Source: Secundilactobacillus kimchicus JCM 15530 (lineage in GTDB: Bacteria > Bacillota > Bacilli > Lactobacillales > Lactobacillaceae). From it: a stretch of DNA of 64,000 nucleotides. A model generated the notes under the pieces. It did not search any database. It was not told the origin of the DNA and saw only the letters and a list, made by a program, of their open reading frames with translations. This document shows positions 1 to 7,625 of the stretch, piece after piece; positions within the stretch are counted from its first letter, which is position 1; every line of letters begins with the position of its first letter. A program made the position numbers and the translations under genes. Where the stretch lies: the NCBI RefSeq assembly GCF_001433995.1, contig NZ_AZCX01000002.1, positions 310,001 to 374,000 on the forward strand, in the 5' to 3' direction.

Positions 1-657
1 GTGTCTGAACGGGATCGACCGTTTCGACTGCTGCTGAGCGGAGGGCTATTTGTTTTTCTCGCTATCGCAGTGATGCAAGGTTCAAGTTTGTTACTGGTAG
101 TGGATGATTTAGGGATTCAGCTTGCTCAAAAAACGCAAACGGGCCTAAAAGATGGTCTTTTCCACTTGATTACCACGCTTGCCAGTCCAACCCTAGATAT
201 CGTTTGGGTCTTAGTGTTAGCGTTTTTTCTCTGGGGATTTAAGTACAAGATTCCAGCGCTGTGGGCCATCGGGGTCATGATCAGTGGTGACGTTGTGGCG
301 TTTATTGTTAAGCATCTCGTGGGTCGGGCCCGGCCCATCGGCCATTTAGCCGCTGACGATGGGTTTAGCTTTCCAAGCGGCCACGTGTTTGGAATGTTCT
401 TACTGGTTGCCATGATCTGGTTACTGGTGCTGCCCCGAGTTAAAAAGTACTGGCAGCTGATCCTGTTACGGGCGATACTGATGATTTGGGTATTACTCGT
501 CGCTTTCTCAAGGGTCTATATGGGTGCTCATTTTCCAAGCGATACGGTGGCCGCAATGTTGTTGGGCTACGCTTGGATTCAGGTCTGTGAGTATCTTTAC
601 GTCAGTCTTGCTCCCCGGCTAAAACAGGTATCATTTGTTAAAAATTCCATTATCTAA
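1..657 (+). CDS. PAP2 superfamily membrane phosphatase
   Basis: Integral membrane lipid phosphatase of the PAP2 (type 2 phosphatidic acid phosphatase) superfamily, which in Gram-positive bacteria often acts on undecaprenyl or phosphatidylglycerol phosphates at the outer face of the membrane. All three family motifs are visible: KHLVGRARP (K-x6-RP), FPSGH, and SRVYMGAHFPSD (SR-x5-H-x3-D), set between about five or six hydrophobic segments. The reading frame starts with GTG at base 1, the window edge, so the true start could lie further upstream, although 218 aa is a normal family length. It is followed at once by a PspC-domain gene whose Shine-Dalgarno site overlaps its stop codon. The substrate cannot be read from sequence. 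Confidence 0.85.
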   Translation: MSERDRPFRLLLSGGLFVFLAIAVMQGSSLLLVVDDLGIQLAQKTQTGLKDGLFHLITTLASPTLDIVWVLVLAFFLWGFKYKIPALWAIGVMISGDVVAFIVKHLVGRARPIGHLAADDGFSFPSGHVFGMFLLVAMIWLLVLPRVKKYWQLILLRAILMIWVLLVAFSRVYMGAHFPSDTVAAMLLGYAWIQVCEYLYVSLAPRLKQVSFVKNSII

Positions 658-669
658 GGAGTGGTTCAA

Positions 670-855
670 ATGCAAAAGCGACTGGTTAAATCTTCGGATA
701 AGATGATTGCAGGTGTGCTTGGTGGCCTTGCAAATTATTTTGGTTGGGACCCAACAATCGTTCGAATTGGTTATGCAGCCCTGACCATTTTTACGGGAAT
801 TGCCCCCGGTGCGCTAGTTTACCTGGTTGCACTAGTGGTCATGCCTAACGACTAA
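670..855 (+). CDS. PspC-domain small membrane protein
   Basis: A 61-residue protein consisting almost entirely of a PspC domain: a short basic N-terminus, the conserved AGVLGGLANYFGWDPTIVRI core, and one hydrophobic segment ending in VVMPND. PspC domains occur in envelope-stress proteins; stand-alone short forms are common in lactobacilli and their role is not defined. I start at ATG 670 because AAGGAG at 656-661 is 8 nt upstream, whereas the in-frame GTG at 661 overlaps that site. It is probably cotranscribed with the PAP2 phosphatase gene and ends just before a bidirectional terminator. Confidence 0.8.
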   Translation: MQKRLVKSSDKMIAGVLGGLANYFGWDPTIVRIGYAALTIFTGIAPGALVYLVALVVMPND

Positions 856-858
856 CGA

Positions 859-895
859 AAAAAGCGTTGACCGATTCAACCGGTCAACGCTTTTT
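859..895. terminator. Bidirectional intrinsic terminator
   Basis: A 10-bp GC-rich stem (864-873 with 881-890, GCGTTGACCG/CGGTCAACGC) is flanked by an A-run on the left and a T-run on the right, so it can stop transcription from both sides. It separates the PspC gene from the convergent hydrolase gene. Confidence 0.85.
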
Positions 896-899
896 GAAA

Positions 900-1703
900 T
901 TAGGATTGAAGGTCTGCGTACCATTCACTAAATAAAGTCATCCAGTGGGCAACGTGGGGGTTGTTTGAGGTTGCGTCCCAAGCTGTCGTGGCATCTGCTA
1001 ACGCAAGGCCGTGGGGTCCATGGTGAAAGAAATGAGCCTCGACATCAACGCCGGCCGTGGCAAGAGCAGCTGTATACGCGCCAGTATTTACGGCTGGCAC
1101 GATTGGATCGTCTACCGTTCCCCAGGCAAAGGTTGGTCGATTCGTTTTAGAAACGTGTTTTTCGGCGGCAAACCGTTCTGGAGTATCCGTCCATTTTGCA
1201 ATCGTTTCGGCGTCTTTTGGGAAACCCAACTGGGGACTGATGACTGGATACCCTAGGAGGACGGCTTGGGGTCGCAGGATGGTCGAGGTCGACTGAGCAT
1301 CGCGGGCCAGCCAATCGGTGTTCCAGTAGTCGTTGTAAAGCGCCACAATGTGACCACCAACGGAAAAACCAGCGATGACGACTTGGTTGGGGTCAATGGC
1401 CCAGTCGGCTGCGTTTTGCTTAACGACCGTCACAGCTCGTGCGAGATCGACGATAGGTGCTGGCAGGAGCGGTGATTGGTCCGATAAAGTCGTATAATTA
1501 AGATAGAAGCTTTGAAAGCCGAGTCGATTAAAGGCTAGAGCTAGCGTTTCGGCCTGCGCTTGTGGTATATGGGTGTAAGAACCCCCAGGTACGACGATGA
1601 TCGCGGGCCAATTCTTGGGGGTTGGCCCATCGCTGCGATTCTGAATATAGCCTGTTAGTGTCGCCGGTGAGTCGGTAGTTAGACGTTTTGATATGAGTTG
1701 CAT
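900..1703 (-). CDS. Alpha/beta hydrolase (esterase/acetyl-xylan-esterase-like)
   Basis: Cytoplasmic serine hydrolase of the alpha/beta fold, most like the carboxylesterase/BD-FAE group. Visible features are the oxyanion region VVPGGSY, the nucleophile elbow GFSVGGH, an acidic residue in WGTVDDPIVP and the C-terminal catalytic histidine in HHGPHGLAL, in the expected order. No signal peptide is seen. I start at the ATG whose complement is 1701-1703 because AGGTGA lies just upstream on that strand; a longer frame to 1730 has no ribosome site. The protein is then 267 aa. It is a single gene convergent with the PspC gene and divergent from the acetyltransferase gene. The natural ester substrate is unknown. 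Confidence 0.8.
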   Translation of the reverse strand: MQLISKRLTTDSPATLTGYIQNRSDGPTPKNWPAIIVVPGGSYTHIPQAQAETLALAFNRLGFQSFYLNYTTLSDQSPLLPAPIVDLARAVTVVKQNAADWAIDPNQVVIAGFSVGGHIVALYNDYWNTDWLARDAQSTSTILRPQAVLLGYPVISPQLGFPKDAETIAKWTDTPERFAAEKHVSKTNRPTFAWGTVDDPIVPAVNTGAYTAALATAGVDVEAHFFHHGPHGLALADATTAWDATSNNPHVAHWMTLFSEWYADLQS

Positions 1704-1787
1704 AATATCACCTGATTTTAAAAAATTCAAAGATCGTCCAACTCCATTATAAGCACGAGAGACTAAAAACGAAAGTAAGGGAGCACT

Positions 1788-2321
1788 ATGTTAGAGCCTG
1801 TCATTCAAACATCACGGTTGACGTTACGAGCGTTTTTAGAGTCCGACCTAGAGGACTATTATGAAATCGTGAATAATCCAGAGGCTGCTCGAAAGGCCGG
1901 TTTTCACTATGCCCGCGATCTGCAAGAGGCTCGGTATCTGCTGATGCAGTCGTTGCGAAGTCAGTCAGTTTTTGCTGTTGTTGAGACCCGAACCCAAAAG
2001 GTGATTGGAAGCATTGGCTTGTACGATCACTTGACTGAGGCGGGAGATGTGGCAGAGACTGAGCGCGAATTAGGATACATGCTTAATGCGGCGTTTTGGA
2101 ACCGGGGCTACATGACTGAGGCAGGGCAGGCCGTTTTGACCTATGCTAAGCAAACCCTGCAGTTGACGACGGTCTGGGCGAGTTTTCTAGAGGATAACTT
2201 CGCATCAAAACACGTTTTGACGAAGTTGGGATTTACATACGTGGACACGTACCACCACCCACCAATGGCAATTTACCTACCAAACGTCACAGAATTATTC
2301 TATAAATGGGAAGCAAATTGA
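1788..2321 (+). CDS. GNAT family N-acetyltransferase (RimJ/RimL type)
   Basis: A 177-residue acetyl-CoA-dependent N-acetyltransferase of the RimJ/RimL subgroup. The N-terminus (QTSRLTLRAFLESDLEDYYE) and the acetyl-CoA-binding segment ELGYMLNAAFWNRGYMTEAG are typical, followed by the usual NFASKHVLTKLGFT motif. Members acetylate ribosomal protein N-termini, amino acids or antibiotics; the substrate cannot be assigned here. The ATG follows AAGGGAG. The gene is divergent from the hydrolase and is followed within 10 bp of its stop codon by the promoter of the lysine-riboswitch transcript. Confidence 0.85.
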   Translation: MLEPVIQTSRLTLRAFLESDLEDYYEIVNNPEAARKAGFHYARDLQEARYLLMQSLRSQSVFAVVETRTQKVIGSIGLYDHLTEAGDVAETERELGYMLNAAFWNRGYMTEAGQAVLTYAKQTLQLTTVWASFLEDNFASKHVLTKLGFTYVDTYHHPPMAIYLPNVTELFYKWEAN

Positions 2322-2329
2322 AAAAACAA

Positions 2330-2357
2330 TTGCAAACTGGTTATGATTCGCTATAAT
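2330..2357 (+). promoter_or_regulatory. Promoter of the lysP leader transcript
   Basis: TTGCAA at 2330-2335 and TATAAT at 2352-2357 are separated by 16 bp. Transcription would begin near 2364, immediately before the lysine riboswitch fold. Confidence 0.75.
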
Positions 2358-2365
2358 AGAGTGGA

Positions 2366-2606
2366 ATTGATAGAAGAGGCGCGAAGTCCAAGAGTCGCCA
2401 CAGCAAGGTTGATCAGAACCGGTGCGGTGTGGTAAAAGGGGCCTTCGCCGAAATGCGGTCTGACTGATTTCAGGCGGTGTTGGGTCTTGGCTTAATAGGT
2501 CAAGGACTGTCGCAACGAAGGAGTTGCGGGGCGCTTTCTACGATAATGCTAACTGATGACGATCAAGTGGCTTTCTCGGGGTGTGTCTCGCGAGAAAGCT
2601 TTTTTT
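2366..2606 (+). ncRNA. Lysine riboswitch (L box) with intrinsic terminator
   Basis: The leader contains L-box landmarks: TAGAAGAGGCGCG near 2371, AGAGT at 2391, AAAAGGGG followed by GCCGAA near 2435-2452, and a closing strand GCGCTTTCTA at 2531-2540 that pairs with the 5' end to form P1. A terminator follows: GCTTTCTCG (2570-2578) pairs with CGAGAAAGC (2591-2599), then seven T. The P1 3' strand GCTTTCT (2533-2539) can instead pair with AGAAAGC (2593-2599), an antiterminator. Lysine binding should therefore favour P1 and termination, and lysine shortage should favour readthrough into the permease gene. Assignment is by eye against the known consensus. Confidence 0.88.
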
Positions 2607-2660
2607 GTATCAGAAACTTCGTTGCGGAAACTAAGGTTTTGGAAAGTGAGTGAACTTTTT

Positions 2661-4121
2661 ATGGCAGAAAACGCAACGGATCATCAGGTTAAGCGTGAAC
2701 TCAAAACGCGACACCTTTCGATGATTGCGCTAGGTGGCAGTATCGGGACGGGGTTATTTGTGGCCAGTGGTTCAGCAATTTCAACAGCTGGACCGGGTGG
2801 TGGCCTACTCGCGTACGTCGCGATGGGGCTCATGGTTTATTTCTTAATGACAAGTTTGGGCGAAATGGCAACAAACATGCCAATTTCAGGATCGTTTGCT
2901 GCCTATTCGACCAAGTATGTTGATCCGGCTCTCGGGTTCGCCATGGGGTGGAACTACTGGTTTAACTGGGCCATTACGCTAGCGGTCGATATTAGTACTG
3001 CTGCCATTGTGATGAAGTATTGGCTTCCTAATGTGCCAGGTTGGATTTGGAGTGTGTCCGTTTTAGTCATCATCTTTTTGATCAACGCGCTCACGGTCAA
3101 GGCCTTTGGCGAAACAGAGTATTGGATGGCCATGATCAAAGTGGTCACGGTGCTGGTCTTTTTAGTAGTCGGGGTTTTAACCATTTTCGGTATCATGGGT
3201 GGCCATGCGACCGGTCTGGAAAACTTCACGTATAAAAAAGCACCGTTTGTTGGTGGTGTCCCAGCCATTTTAGGCGTCTTCGTTGTGGCTGGGTTCTCGT
3301 TTCAAGGAACCGAACTTGTTGGGATTACGGCGGGCGAATCAGCAACGCCTGAAAAGAGCATTCCTAAGGCAATCAACCAAGTCTTCTGGCGGATTTTGCT
3401 ATTTTACATTTTGGCAATCTTTGTGATTGCATGTATTATTCCATACACGAGCCCAGATTTATTGGGTTCTGAGGCTTCTGATATTGCTATTAGCCCATTC
3501 ACGCTGGTCTTTCAGCGCGCTGGGTTGGCTGCAGCGGCCAGTGTCATGAATGCCGTCATTTTAACGTCTGTGATTTCTGCCGCCAATTCCGGCATGTATG
3601 CGTCGTCGCGGATGCTTTATTCGTTAGCCATTCAAGGCAATGCACCACGCTACTTTGAGCACACGACGAGCCATGGGGTGCCACTGCGAGCTCAAGTTGC
3701 AACGACAATTGTCGGGGCACTGGCTTTCATCACCAGTATTGCAGGGCCAGAGGTCTACACTTGGCTAGTTGCTGCCTCAGGGTTGACCGGGTTTATTGCT
3801 TGGCTTGGGATTGCAATTTCACATTTTCGTTTCCGACGGGCCTTTGTTAAGCAGGGTCATGACGTGAAGGAATTGAAGTACCATGCCAAGCTGTTCCCGG
3901 TTGGGCCATTACTGGCCTTGATTTTGTGTTTGCTGGTGATTGCTGGGCAAAACACGGGGGCATTTATTCACTTTGACTGGGAACAAATTTTGATTACGTA
4001 CCTTAGTGTGCCACTGTTTGTTGTCTTGTTTGTTTACTACAAGATTCGGCACAAAACGAAGTTGATTCCACTTGATCAAGTGGATATTTCGTCGACGCGA
4101 ACGGAACAACGACATGATTAA
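2661..4121 (+). CDS. lysP: Lysine-specific permease, APC family
   Basis: Amino acid-proton symporter of the APC superfamily, 486 aa with about 12 membrane segments. The N-terminal RELKTRHLSMIALGGSIGTG motif is the unwound TM1 substrate site typical of the AAT/LysP group, and the N-terminal half strongly resembles LysP. The lysine riboswitch directly upstream supports lysine as substrate. I start at ATG 2661 (MAENATDHQ): an in-frame ATG at 2556 lies upstream of the riboswitch terminator and would place that hairpin inside the coding sequence. The ribosome site before 2661 is weak (AAGTGAG). A terminator follows at 4130. Confidence 0.88.
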   Translation: MAENATDHQVKRELKTRHLSMIALGGSIGTGLFVASGSAISTAGPGGGLLAYVAMGLMVYFLMTSLGEMATNMPISGSFAAYSTKYVDPALGFAMGWNYWFNWAITLAVDISTAAIVMKYWLPNVPGWIWSVSVLVIIFLINALTVKAFGETEYWMAMIKVVTVLVFLVVGVLTIFGIMGGHATGLENFTYKKAPFVGGVPAILGVFVVAGFSFQGTELVGITAGESATPEKSIPKAINQVFWRILLFYILAIFVIACIIPYTSPDLLGSEASDIAISPFTLVFQRAGLAAAASVMNAVILTSVISAANSGMYASSRMLYSLAIQGNAPRYFEHTTSHGVPLRAQVATTIVGALAFITSIAGPEVYTWLVAASGLTGFIAWLGIAISHFRFRRAFVKQGHDVKELKYHAKLFPVGPLLALILCLLVIAGQNTGAFIHFDWEQILITYLSVPLFVVLFVYYKIRHKTKLIPLDQVDISSTRTEQRHD

Positions 4122-4129
4122 GCGATTTG

Positions 4130-4155
4130 AAAGCGCGGTTTAACGCGCTTTTTTT
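4130..4155 (+). terminator. Intrinsic terminator after lysP
   Basis: AAAGCGCG (4130-4137) pairs with CGCGCTTT (4144-4151) and is followed by a T-run. Confidence 0.85.
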
Positions 4156-4185
4156 GTGCATTTCAAATAAAAGTGGCACGACATA

Positions 4186-4213
4186 TTGAAAAACGAATTG
4201 AGCATGATACAAT
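4186..4213 (+). promoter_or_regulatory. Promoter of the deoxynucleoside kinase gene
   Basis: TTGAAA (4186-4191) and TACAAT (4208-4213) are spaced by 16 bp. This promoter overlaps an alternative upstream TTG start, which supports the later ATG at 4249. Confidence 0.65.
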
Positions 4214-4248
4214 ATATTGTGCTGATTAAACGTGAGGGAGACAAACAC

Positions 4249-4887
4249 ATGATTGTATTATCTGGAACGATTGGGGCCGGCAAAACCAGTTTAACGAACT
4301 TACTTGCTGACCATTTAAACAAACCGGCTTTTTACGAGTCGGTTGATGACAACGAAATTTTGCCCTTATTTTACCAAAACCCTAAAAAGTATGGTTTCTT
4401 GCTCCAAATTTACTTTTTAAACAAGCGCCTTGGTAGCATTAAGGAGGCTTATCAGGATGATGAAACGGTCTTGGATCGTTCCATTTTTGAAGACTCCTTA
4501 CTGTTTAAGCTGAACGCTGACTTGGGTCGGGCGACCCAAACAGAAGTCGAGATTTACGACTCTTTGCTGCAGAATATGATGGAAGAACTGCCAGATATGC
4601 CTCACAAAAAGAACCCGGATCTGTTGATTCACATTAGTATTTCATTTGATACGATGCTAAAACGAATTAAGAAGCGTGGCCGGTCGTACGAACAGTGGGA
4701 CCAAGACCCGAGCCTATACAACTACTATAAAGAATTAGATGAACGGTACTTTGACTGGTACGAACAATATGATAAGTCGCCAAAGATGGTTATTGATGGT
4801 GATCAGTACGACTTTGTGGAAAATCCTGATGCTCAAAAAGACGTCTTGAAACTTATTGATGCCAAAATGACGGAACTCAGCCTGTAA
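4249..4887 (+). CDS. Deoxynucleoside kinase (dAK/dGK type)
   Basis: Salvage kinase that phosphorylates deoxynucleosides to their monophosphates with ATP. The P-loop GTIGAGKT starts at residue 6, the DRSIFED motif matches the DRS/ERS signature of the dCK/dGK family, and the arginine-rich lid KRIKKRGRSYEQ follows. At 212 aa it has the usual length. The start is ATG 4249 behind GAGGGAG; the longer frame begins in the promoter. Lactobacilli commonly carry such kinases as heterodimeric dAK/dGK or dAK/dCK pairs, but only one gene lies here, so specificity is undecided. Confidence 0.85.
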   Translation: MIVLSGTIGAGKTSLTNLLADHLNKPAFYESVDDNEILPLFYQNPKKYGFLLQIYFLNKRLGSIKEAYQDDETVLDRSIFEDSLLFKLNADLGRATQTEVEIYDSLLQNMMEELPDMPHKKNPDLLIHISISFDTMLKRIKKRGRSYEQWDQDPSLYNYYKELDERYFDWYEQYDKSPKMVIDGDQYDFVENPDAQKDVLKLIDAKMTELSL

Positions 4888-4891
4888 AGAC

Positions 4892-4920
4892 TTGCACTTA
4901 GTGGTCAGGTATCGTAAGAT
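4892..4920 (+). promoter_or_regulatory. Promoter of the serS T-box transcript
   Basis: TTGCAC (4892-4897) and TAAGAT (4915-4920) are spaced by 17 bp, directly upstream of T-box stem I. Confidence 0.6.
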
Positions 4921-4925
4921 GTTGG

Positions 4926-5133
4926 TAACAAAGATCAAACGCGATGTGTCTTAAGTAGACGGTCAGTGAGACGGAGTTAGTGGAAACCGTCACGTCGAAC
5001 CTCCAATACATCTAAGCGGACAGTTAATCCTGTACGGCTCATCCCCGTTACCGATCAAGAGGGTATGACAATGGTCATAAACTTGGGTGGTACCGCGAAG
5101 CTTTCGTCCCAATTTGGGGCGGAAGCTTTTTTT
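4926..5133 (+). ncRNA. T-box leader of serS (serine)
   Basis: The leader carries the canonical T-box sequence TGGGTGGTACCGCG (5084-5097) followed by a terminator: AAGCTTTCGTCCC (5098-5110) pairs with GGGGCGGAAGCTT (5116-5128), then a T-run. Stem I is visible: GATGTGT (about 4936) pairs with ATACATC near 5006, an AGTA bulge lies opposite GAAC, and GACG pairs with CGTC. The nucleotides after GAAC include TCC (5002-5004), a serine codon and the best specifier candidate. Uncharged tRNA-Ser should stabilise the antiterminator and switch on serS. Confidence 0.88.
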
Positions 5134-5166
5134 GATCTAAAAATGCACACCGAGAGGAGATTCACT

Positions 5167-6444
5167 ATGCTTGATTTAAAATTGATTCGAACGGAAACTG
5201 ATTTTGTCAAAGAAAAGCTGGCGACTCGAGGCGTTGATGCGTCAGAAATCGATGCGTTATTACAGCTCGACCAAGATCGCCGGGATCTGATTGTTAAGAG
5301 TGAGACGATGAAGGCCCAACGAAATCAGGTCTCAGATGAAATTTCGCAGTTAAAACGAAACAAGGAAGATGCCAGTGCTAAAATCACCGAGATGAAGCAG
5401 GTCGCTACGGATATTAAGGCGATGGATGAGACGCTGACAGCCTTGACTGAAAAAGTTCGGGATGCCCAATCGCGGTTGCCTAACATCCCCAACGATAATG
5501 TTCCTGTCGGGTTGACGGAAGACGGGAGCGTTGAACTTCGCAAATGGGGAGACGTACCAAGCTTTGACTTTGAACCGAAGGCCCATTGGGAAATCGGCGA
5601 AACCCTCGGTATTTTAGACTTTGAGCGAGGGGCCAAGGTTTCTGGTAGCCGCTTCCTATACTATGTCGGACAAGGTGCGCGTTTAGAACGTGCCGTGTAT
5701 AACTTTTTCTTAGATGAAAACGAAAAGGCGGGCTTCAAGGAAATCCTCCCGCCTTACATGGTGAACAGCGAGTCAATGTTTGGCACGGGCCAGTTTCCGA
5801 AGTTTAAGGAGGATGTCTACTCGTTAAAGGAGGCTGACGAAACCTTGATTCCAACGGCGGAAGTACCGTTGGTCAACTACTACCGTGACGACGTTATTGA
5901 CACCGAAAAGTTACCCGTTCGATTCACCGCACTTTCACCTGCTTTTCGGTCGGAAGCTGGTAGTGCTGGGCGAGATACCCGTGGCTTAATTCGTCTTCAC
6001 CAGTTTAATAAGGTTGAAATGGTGAAGTTTACGAAGCCTGAACAATCATGGGACGAACTTGAACACATGACGAACCACGCTGAGGACCTGTTGAAAAAGT
6101 TAGGGCTTGCCCACCATGTCATTACCTTAACGACCGGGGACATGAGCTTCACAGCGGCTATGACTCACGATTTGGAAGTCTGGTTCCCACAACAGGATCG
6201 ATACCGCGAGATCTCAAGCTGTTCCAATTGTACGGATTTTCAAGCGCGTCGGGCTCACATTCAGTATCGTGATGAAAACGGTAAGCTCCAATACGTTCAC
6301 ACGTTGAATGGTTCAGGCTTAGCAGTTGGGCGGACGGTTGCGGCTATTTTGGAGAACTACCAAAACGCCGACGGGACTGTGACAATTCCAGAAGCGCTAC
6401 GGCCGTATATGGGTGGTCAAGAAACAATCGTCAAAGAAAACTAA
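5167..6444 (+). CDS. serS: Seryl-tRNA synthetase
   Basis: Class II aminoacyl-tRNA synthetase that charges tRNA-Ser. The 425-aa protein has the N-terminal antiparallel coiled-coil arm (about residues 30-100, rich in K/E/Q), then the catalytic domain with motif 2 [20 protein letters not shown] and motif 3 [18 protein letters not shown]. Start is ATG 5167 behind GAGAGGAG; a longer frame from 5065 would run through the T-box terminator and is not credible. Expression is controlled by the T-box leader and stops at the hairpin near 6460. Confidence 0.97.
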   Translation: MLDLKLIRTETDFVKEKLATRGVDASEIDALLQLDQDRRDLIVKSETMKAQRNQVSDEISQLKRNKEDASAKITEMKQVATDIKAMDETLTALTEKVRDAQSRLPNIPNDNVPVGLTEDGSVELRKWGDVPSFDFEPKAHWEIGETLGILDFERGAKVSGSRFLYYVGQGARLERAVYNFFLDENEKAGFKEILPPYMVNSESMFGTGQFPKFKEDVYSLKEADETLIPTAEVPLVNYYRDDVIDTEKLPVRFTALSPAFRSEAGSAGRDTRGLIRLHQFNKVEMVKFTKPEQSWDELEHMTNHAEDLLKKLGLAHHVITLTTGDMSFTAAMTHDLEVWFPQQDRYREISSCSNCTDFQARRAHIQYRDENGKLQYVHTLNGSGLAVGRTVAAILENYQNADGTVTIPEALRPYMGGQETIVKEN

Positions 6445-6459
6445 CTCGCAGCACTTTAG

Positions 6460-6500
6460 AAACTGGTGGTTATCGACTTGTTCGATGCTCACCAGTTTTT
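6460..6500 (+). terminator. Intrinsic terminator after serS
   Basis: AAACTGGTG (6460-6468) pairs with CACCAGTTT (6490-6498), followed by a T-run. The loop is long, so this is a moderate-strength call. The 200 bases that follow, up to 6640, hold no gene I can see. Confidence 0.65.
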
Positions 6501-6642
6501 ATTTATTCGGTCAAAATGGTGATTTAGCATCGAAAAAATGAAAAAAACACTAGTAATTGTGGTTGGTTTCGTGTATTATATTTTGAGTGATGAAGTGAGT
6601 CGCAGCGGATGAATAACTATTCAATTTAGTTTTAAAAAACCG

Positions 6643-6676
6643 TTGACACATTTTCATCCAGATGATAAACTATAAT
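6643..6676 (+). promoter_or_regulatory. Promoter of the tRNA cluster
   Basis: A perfect TTGACA (6643-6648) is followed after 17 bp by TAAACT (6666-6671); a TATAAT at 6671-6676 would need a 22-bp spacer. TTGACA-17-TAAACT is the more likely pairing and lies about 50 bp before the first tRNA. Confidence 0.7.
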
Positions 6677-6724
6677 AGTTGTTTCGGAGAGGTCGATCAT
6701 TTATTGTTCACCTTTTGAGCACAT

Positions 6725-6797
6725 GGAGGATTAGCTCAGTTGGGAGAGCGTCTGCCTTACAAGCAGAGGGTCACAGGTTCGAGCCCTGTATCCTCCA
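6725..6797 (+). tRNA. tRNA-Val(TAC)
   Basis: Cloverleaf of 73 nt with acceptor GGAGGAT/ATCCTCC, anticodon loop CTTACAA (anticodon TAC) and T-loop GGTTCGAGCC. No CCA is encoded. First gene of an eight-tRNA cluster. Confidence 0.96.
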
Positions 6798-6800
6798 TTT

Positions 6801-6873
6801 GAGCCGTTAGCTCAGTTGGTAGAGCATCTGACTTTTAATCAGAGGGTCGACAGTTCGAGACTGTCACGGCTCA
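6801..6873 (+). tRNA. tRNA-Lys(TTT)
   Basis: Acceptor GAGCCGT/ACGGCTC, anticodon loop CTTTTAA (TTT), T-loop AGTTCGAGAC. It begins three bases after the previous tRNA. Confidence 0.96.
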
Positions 6874-6888
6874 TTCCCAGTTTTCCAT

Positions 6889-6970
6889 GCGGGTGTGGCG
6901 GAACTGGCAGACGCGCTAGATTTAGGTTCTAGTGTCTTACGACGTGGGGGTTCGAGTCCCTTCACCCGCA
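6889..6970 (+). tRNA. tRNA-Leu(TAG)
   Basis: Class II tRNA of 82 nt with a variable arm, acceptor GCGGGTG/CACCCGC, anticodon stem CTAGA/TCTAG and anticodon TAG. Confidence 0.95.
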
Positions 6971-6997
6971 GTTTATTAATTTAATAGCTTTACTTTC

Positions 6998-7070
6998 GCC
7001 GACTTAGCTCAGTTGGCAGAGCATCTCACTAGTAATGAGGGGGTCGGAGGTTCGAATCCTCTAGTCGGCA
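6998..7070 (+). tRNA. tRNA-Thr(AGT)
   Basis: Acceptor GCCGACT/AGTCGGC and anticodon loop CTAGTAA give anticodon AGT. A34 would need deamination to inosine (TadA) to read ACC as well as ACT. Confidence 0.94.
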
Positions 7071-7074
7071 TTAT

Positions 7075-7146
7075 GCGGAAGTAGTTCAGTGGTAGAACAT
7101 CACCTTGCCATGGTGGGGGTCGCGGGTTCGAATCCCGTCTTCCGCT
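7075..7146 (+). tRNA. tRNA-Gly(GCC)
   Basis: Acceptor GCGGAAG/CTTCCGC, anticodon loop TTGCCAT (GCC), T-loop GGTTCGAATC. Begins four bases after tRNA-Thr. Confidence 0.95.
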
Positions 7147-7165
7147 TTTAACATTGTATTTCCCT

Positions 7166-7251
7166 GCCGGGGTGGCGGAATTGGCAGACGCACAGGACTT
7201 AAAATCCTGCGGTCAGTGATGACCGTACCGGTTCGATCCCGGTCCTCGGCA
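7166..7251 (+). tRNA. tRNA-Leu(TAA)
   Basis: Class II tRNA of 86 nt with a long variable arm (GTCAGTGATGAC), anticodon stem CAGGA/TCCTG and anticodon TAA. Confidence 0.95.
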
Positions 7252-7273
7252 TTCAATTTAATATTATTATTAT

Positions 7274-7347
7274 GCACCCATAGCGCAACTGGATAGAGTG
7301 TCTGACTACGAATCAGAAGGTTGTAGGTTCGACTCCTACTGGGTGCA
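7274..7347 (+). tRNA. tRNA-Arg(ACG)
   Basis: Acceptor GCACCCA/TGGGTGC, anticodon loop CTACGAA (ACG), the A34 species that TadA converts to inosine. Confidence 0.95.
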
Positions 7348-7348
7348 T

Positions 7349-7369
7349 TTTTGCTGTATTACAGCAAAA
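7349..7369 (+). other. Short inter-tRNA hairpin
   Basis: TTTTGCTGT and ACAGCAAAA form an inverted repeat around ATT between tRNA-Arg and tRNA-Pro. No T-run follows on the plus strand, so it is more likely an RNA-processing element than a terminator. Confidence 0.4.
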
Positions 7370-7370
7370 G

Positions 7371-7444
7371 CGGGAAGTAGCTCAGCTTGGTAGAGCACTA
7401 CGTTCGGGACGTAGGGGTCGCAGGTTCAAATCCTGTTTTCCCGA
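7371..7444 (+). tRNA. tRNA-Pro(CGG)
   Basis: Acceptor CGGGAAG/TTTCCCG (one G-T pair), anticodon stem CTACG/CGTAG and loop TTCGGGA give anticodon CGG, which reads CCG only. Last tRNA of the cluster. Confidence 0.94.
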
Positions 7445-7452
7445 CTCAGAGG

Positions 7453-7479
7453 GTCGTTACGTTGGTAACGGCTTTTTTT
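7453..7479 (+). terminator. Terminator of the tRNA cluster
   Basis: GTCGTTAC (7453-7460) pairs with GTAACGGC (7465-7472) around a GTTG loop and is followed by seven T. Confidence 0.88.
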
Positions 7480-7542
7480 GTGCATTTAAAGCAACGCTGT
7501 CGGCATTCGCTTGTAAATTGAGATCAATTTAGGTTTAAGTCT

Positions 7543-7590
7543 TTGCATTTTAGCAAAAGATTCGTATAATGAAAGTCAACATTAGTCAAA
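7543..7590 (+). promoter_or_regulatory. ctsR-clpC promoter with CtsR operator
   Basis: TTGCAT (7543-7548) and TATAAT (7565-7570) form the promoter. Just downstream, AGTCAAC ATT AGTCAAA (7574-7590) is a direct heptamer repeat matching the CtsR operator consensus GGTCAAA-NAN-GGTCAAA. It covers the expected transcription start, so CtsR would repress its own operon and release it on heat or protein-damage stress. Confidence 0.85.
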
Positions 7591-7625
7591 GTAAATTGCG
7601 AAGTTGATGGACGGGGGTGAGTAGC

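Noticed and set aside
965-1475. Several overlapping plus-strand reading frames inside the hydrolase gene
   Set aside because: They are antisense shadows of the hydrolase, with no ribosome sites and no recognisable protein motifs.
2556-2660. An N-terminal extension of the lysine permease starting at 2556
   Set aside because: It would translate the riboswitch terminator and its T-run; the start at 2661 gives the normal LysP N-terminus.
5065-5166. A longer seryl-tRNA synthetase starting at 5065
   Set aside because: The extension runs through the T-box sequence and terminator; ATG 5167 has a proper ribosome site and family N-terminus.
7086-7296. Small reading frames on both strands over the tRNA cluster
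   Set aside because: They only translate tRNA-Gly and tRNA-Leu sequences, a common annotation artefact.
7349-7369. Terminator between tRNA-Arg and tRNA-Pro
   Set aside because: The hairpin has its T-rich side upstream and no T-run downstream, so plus-strand termination is unlikely.
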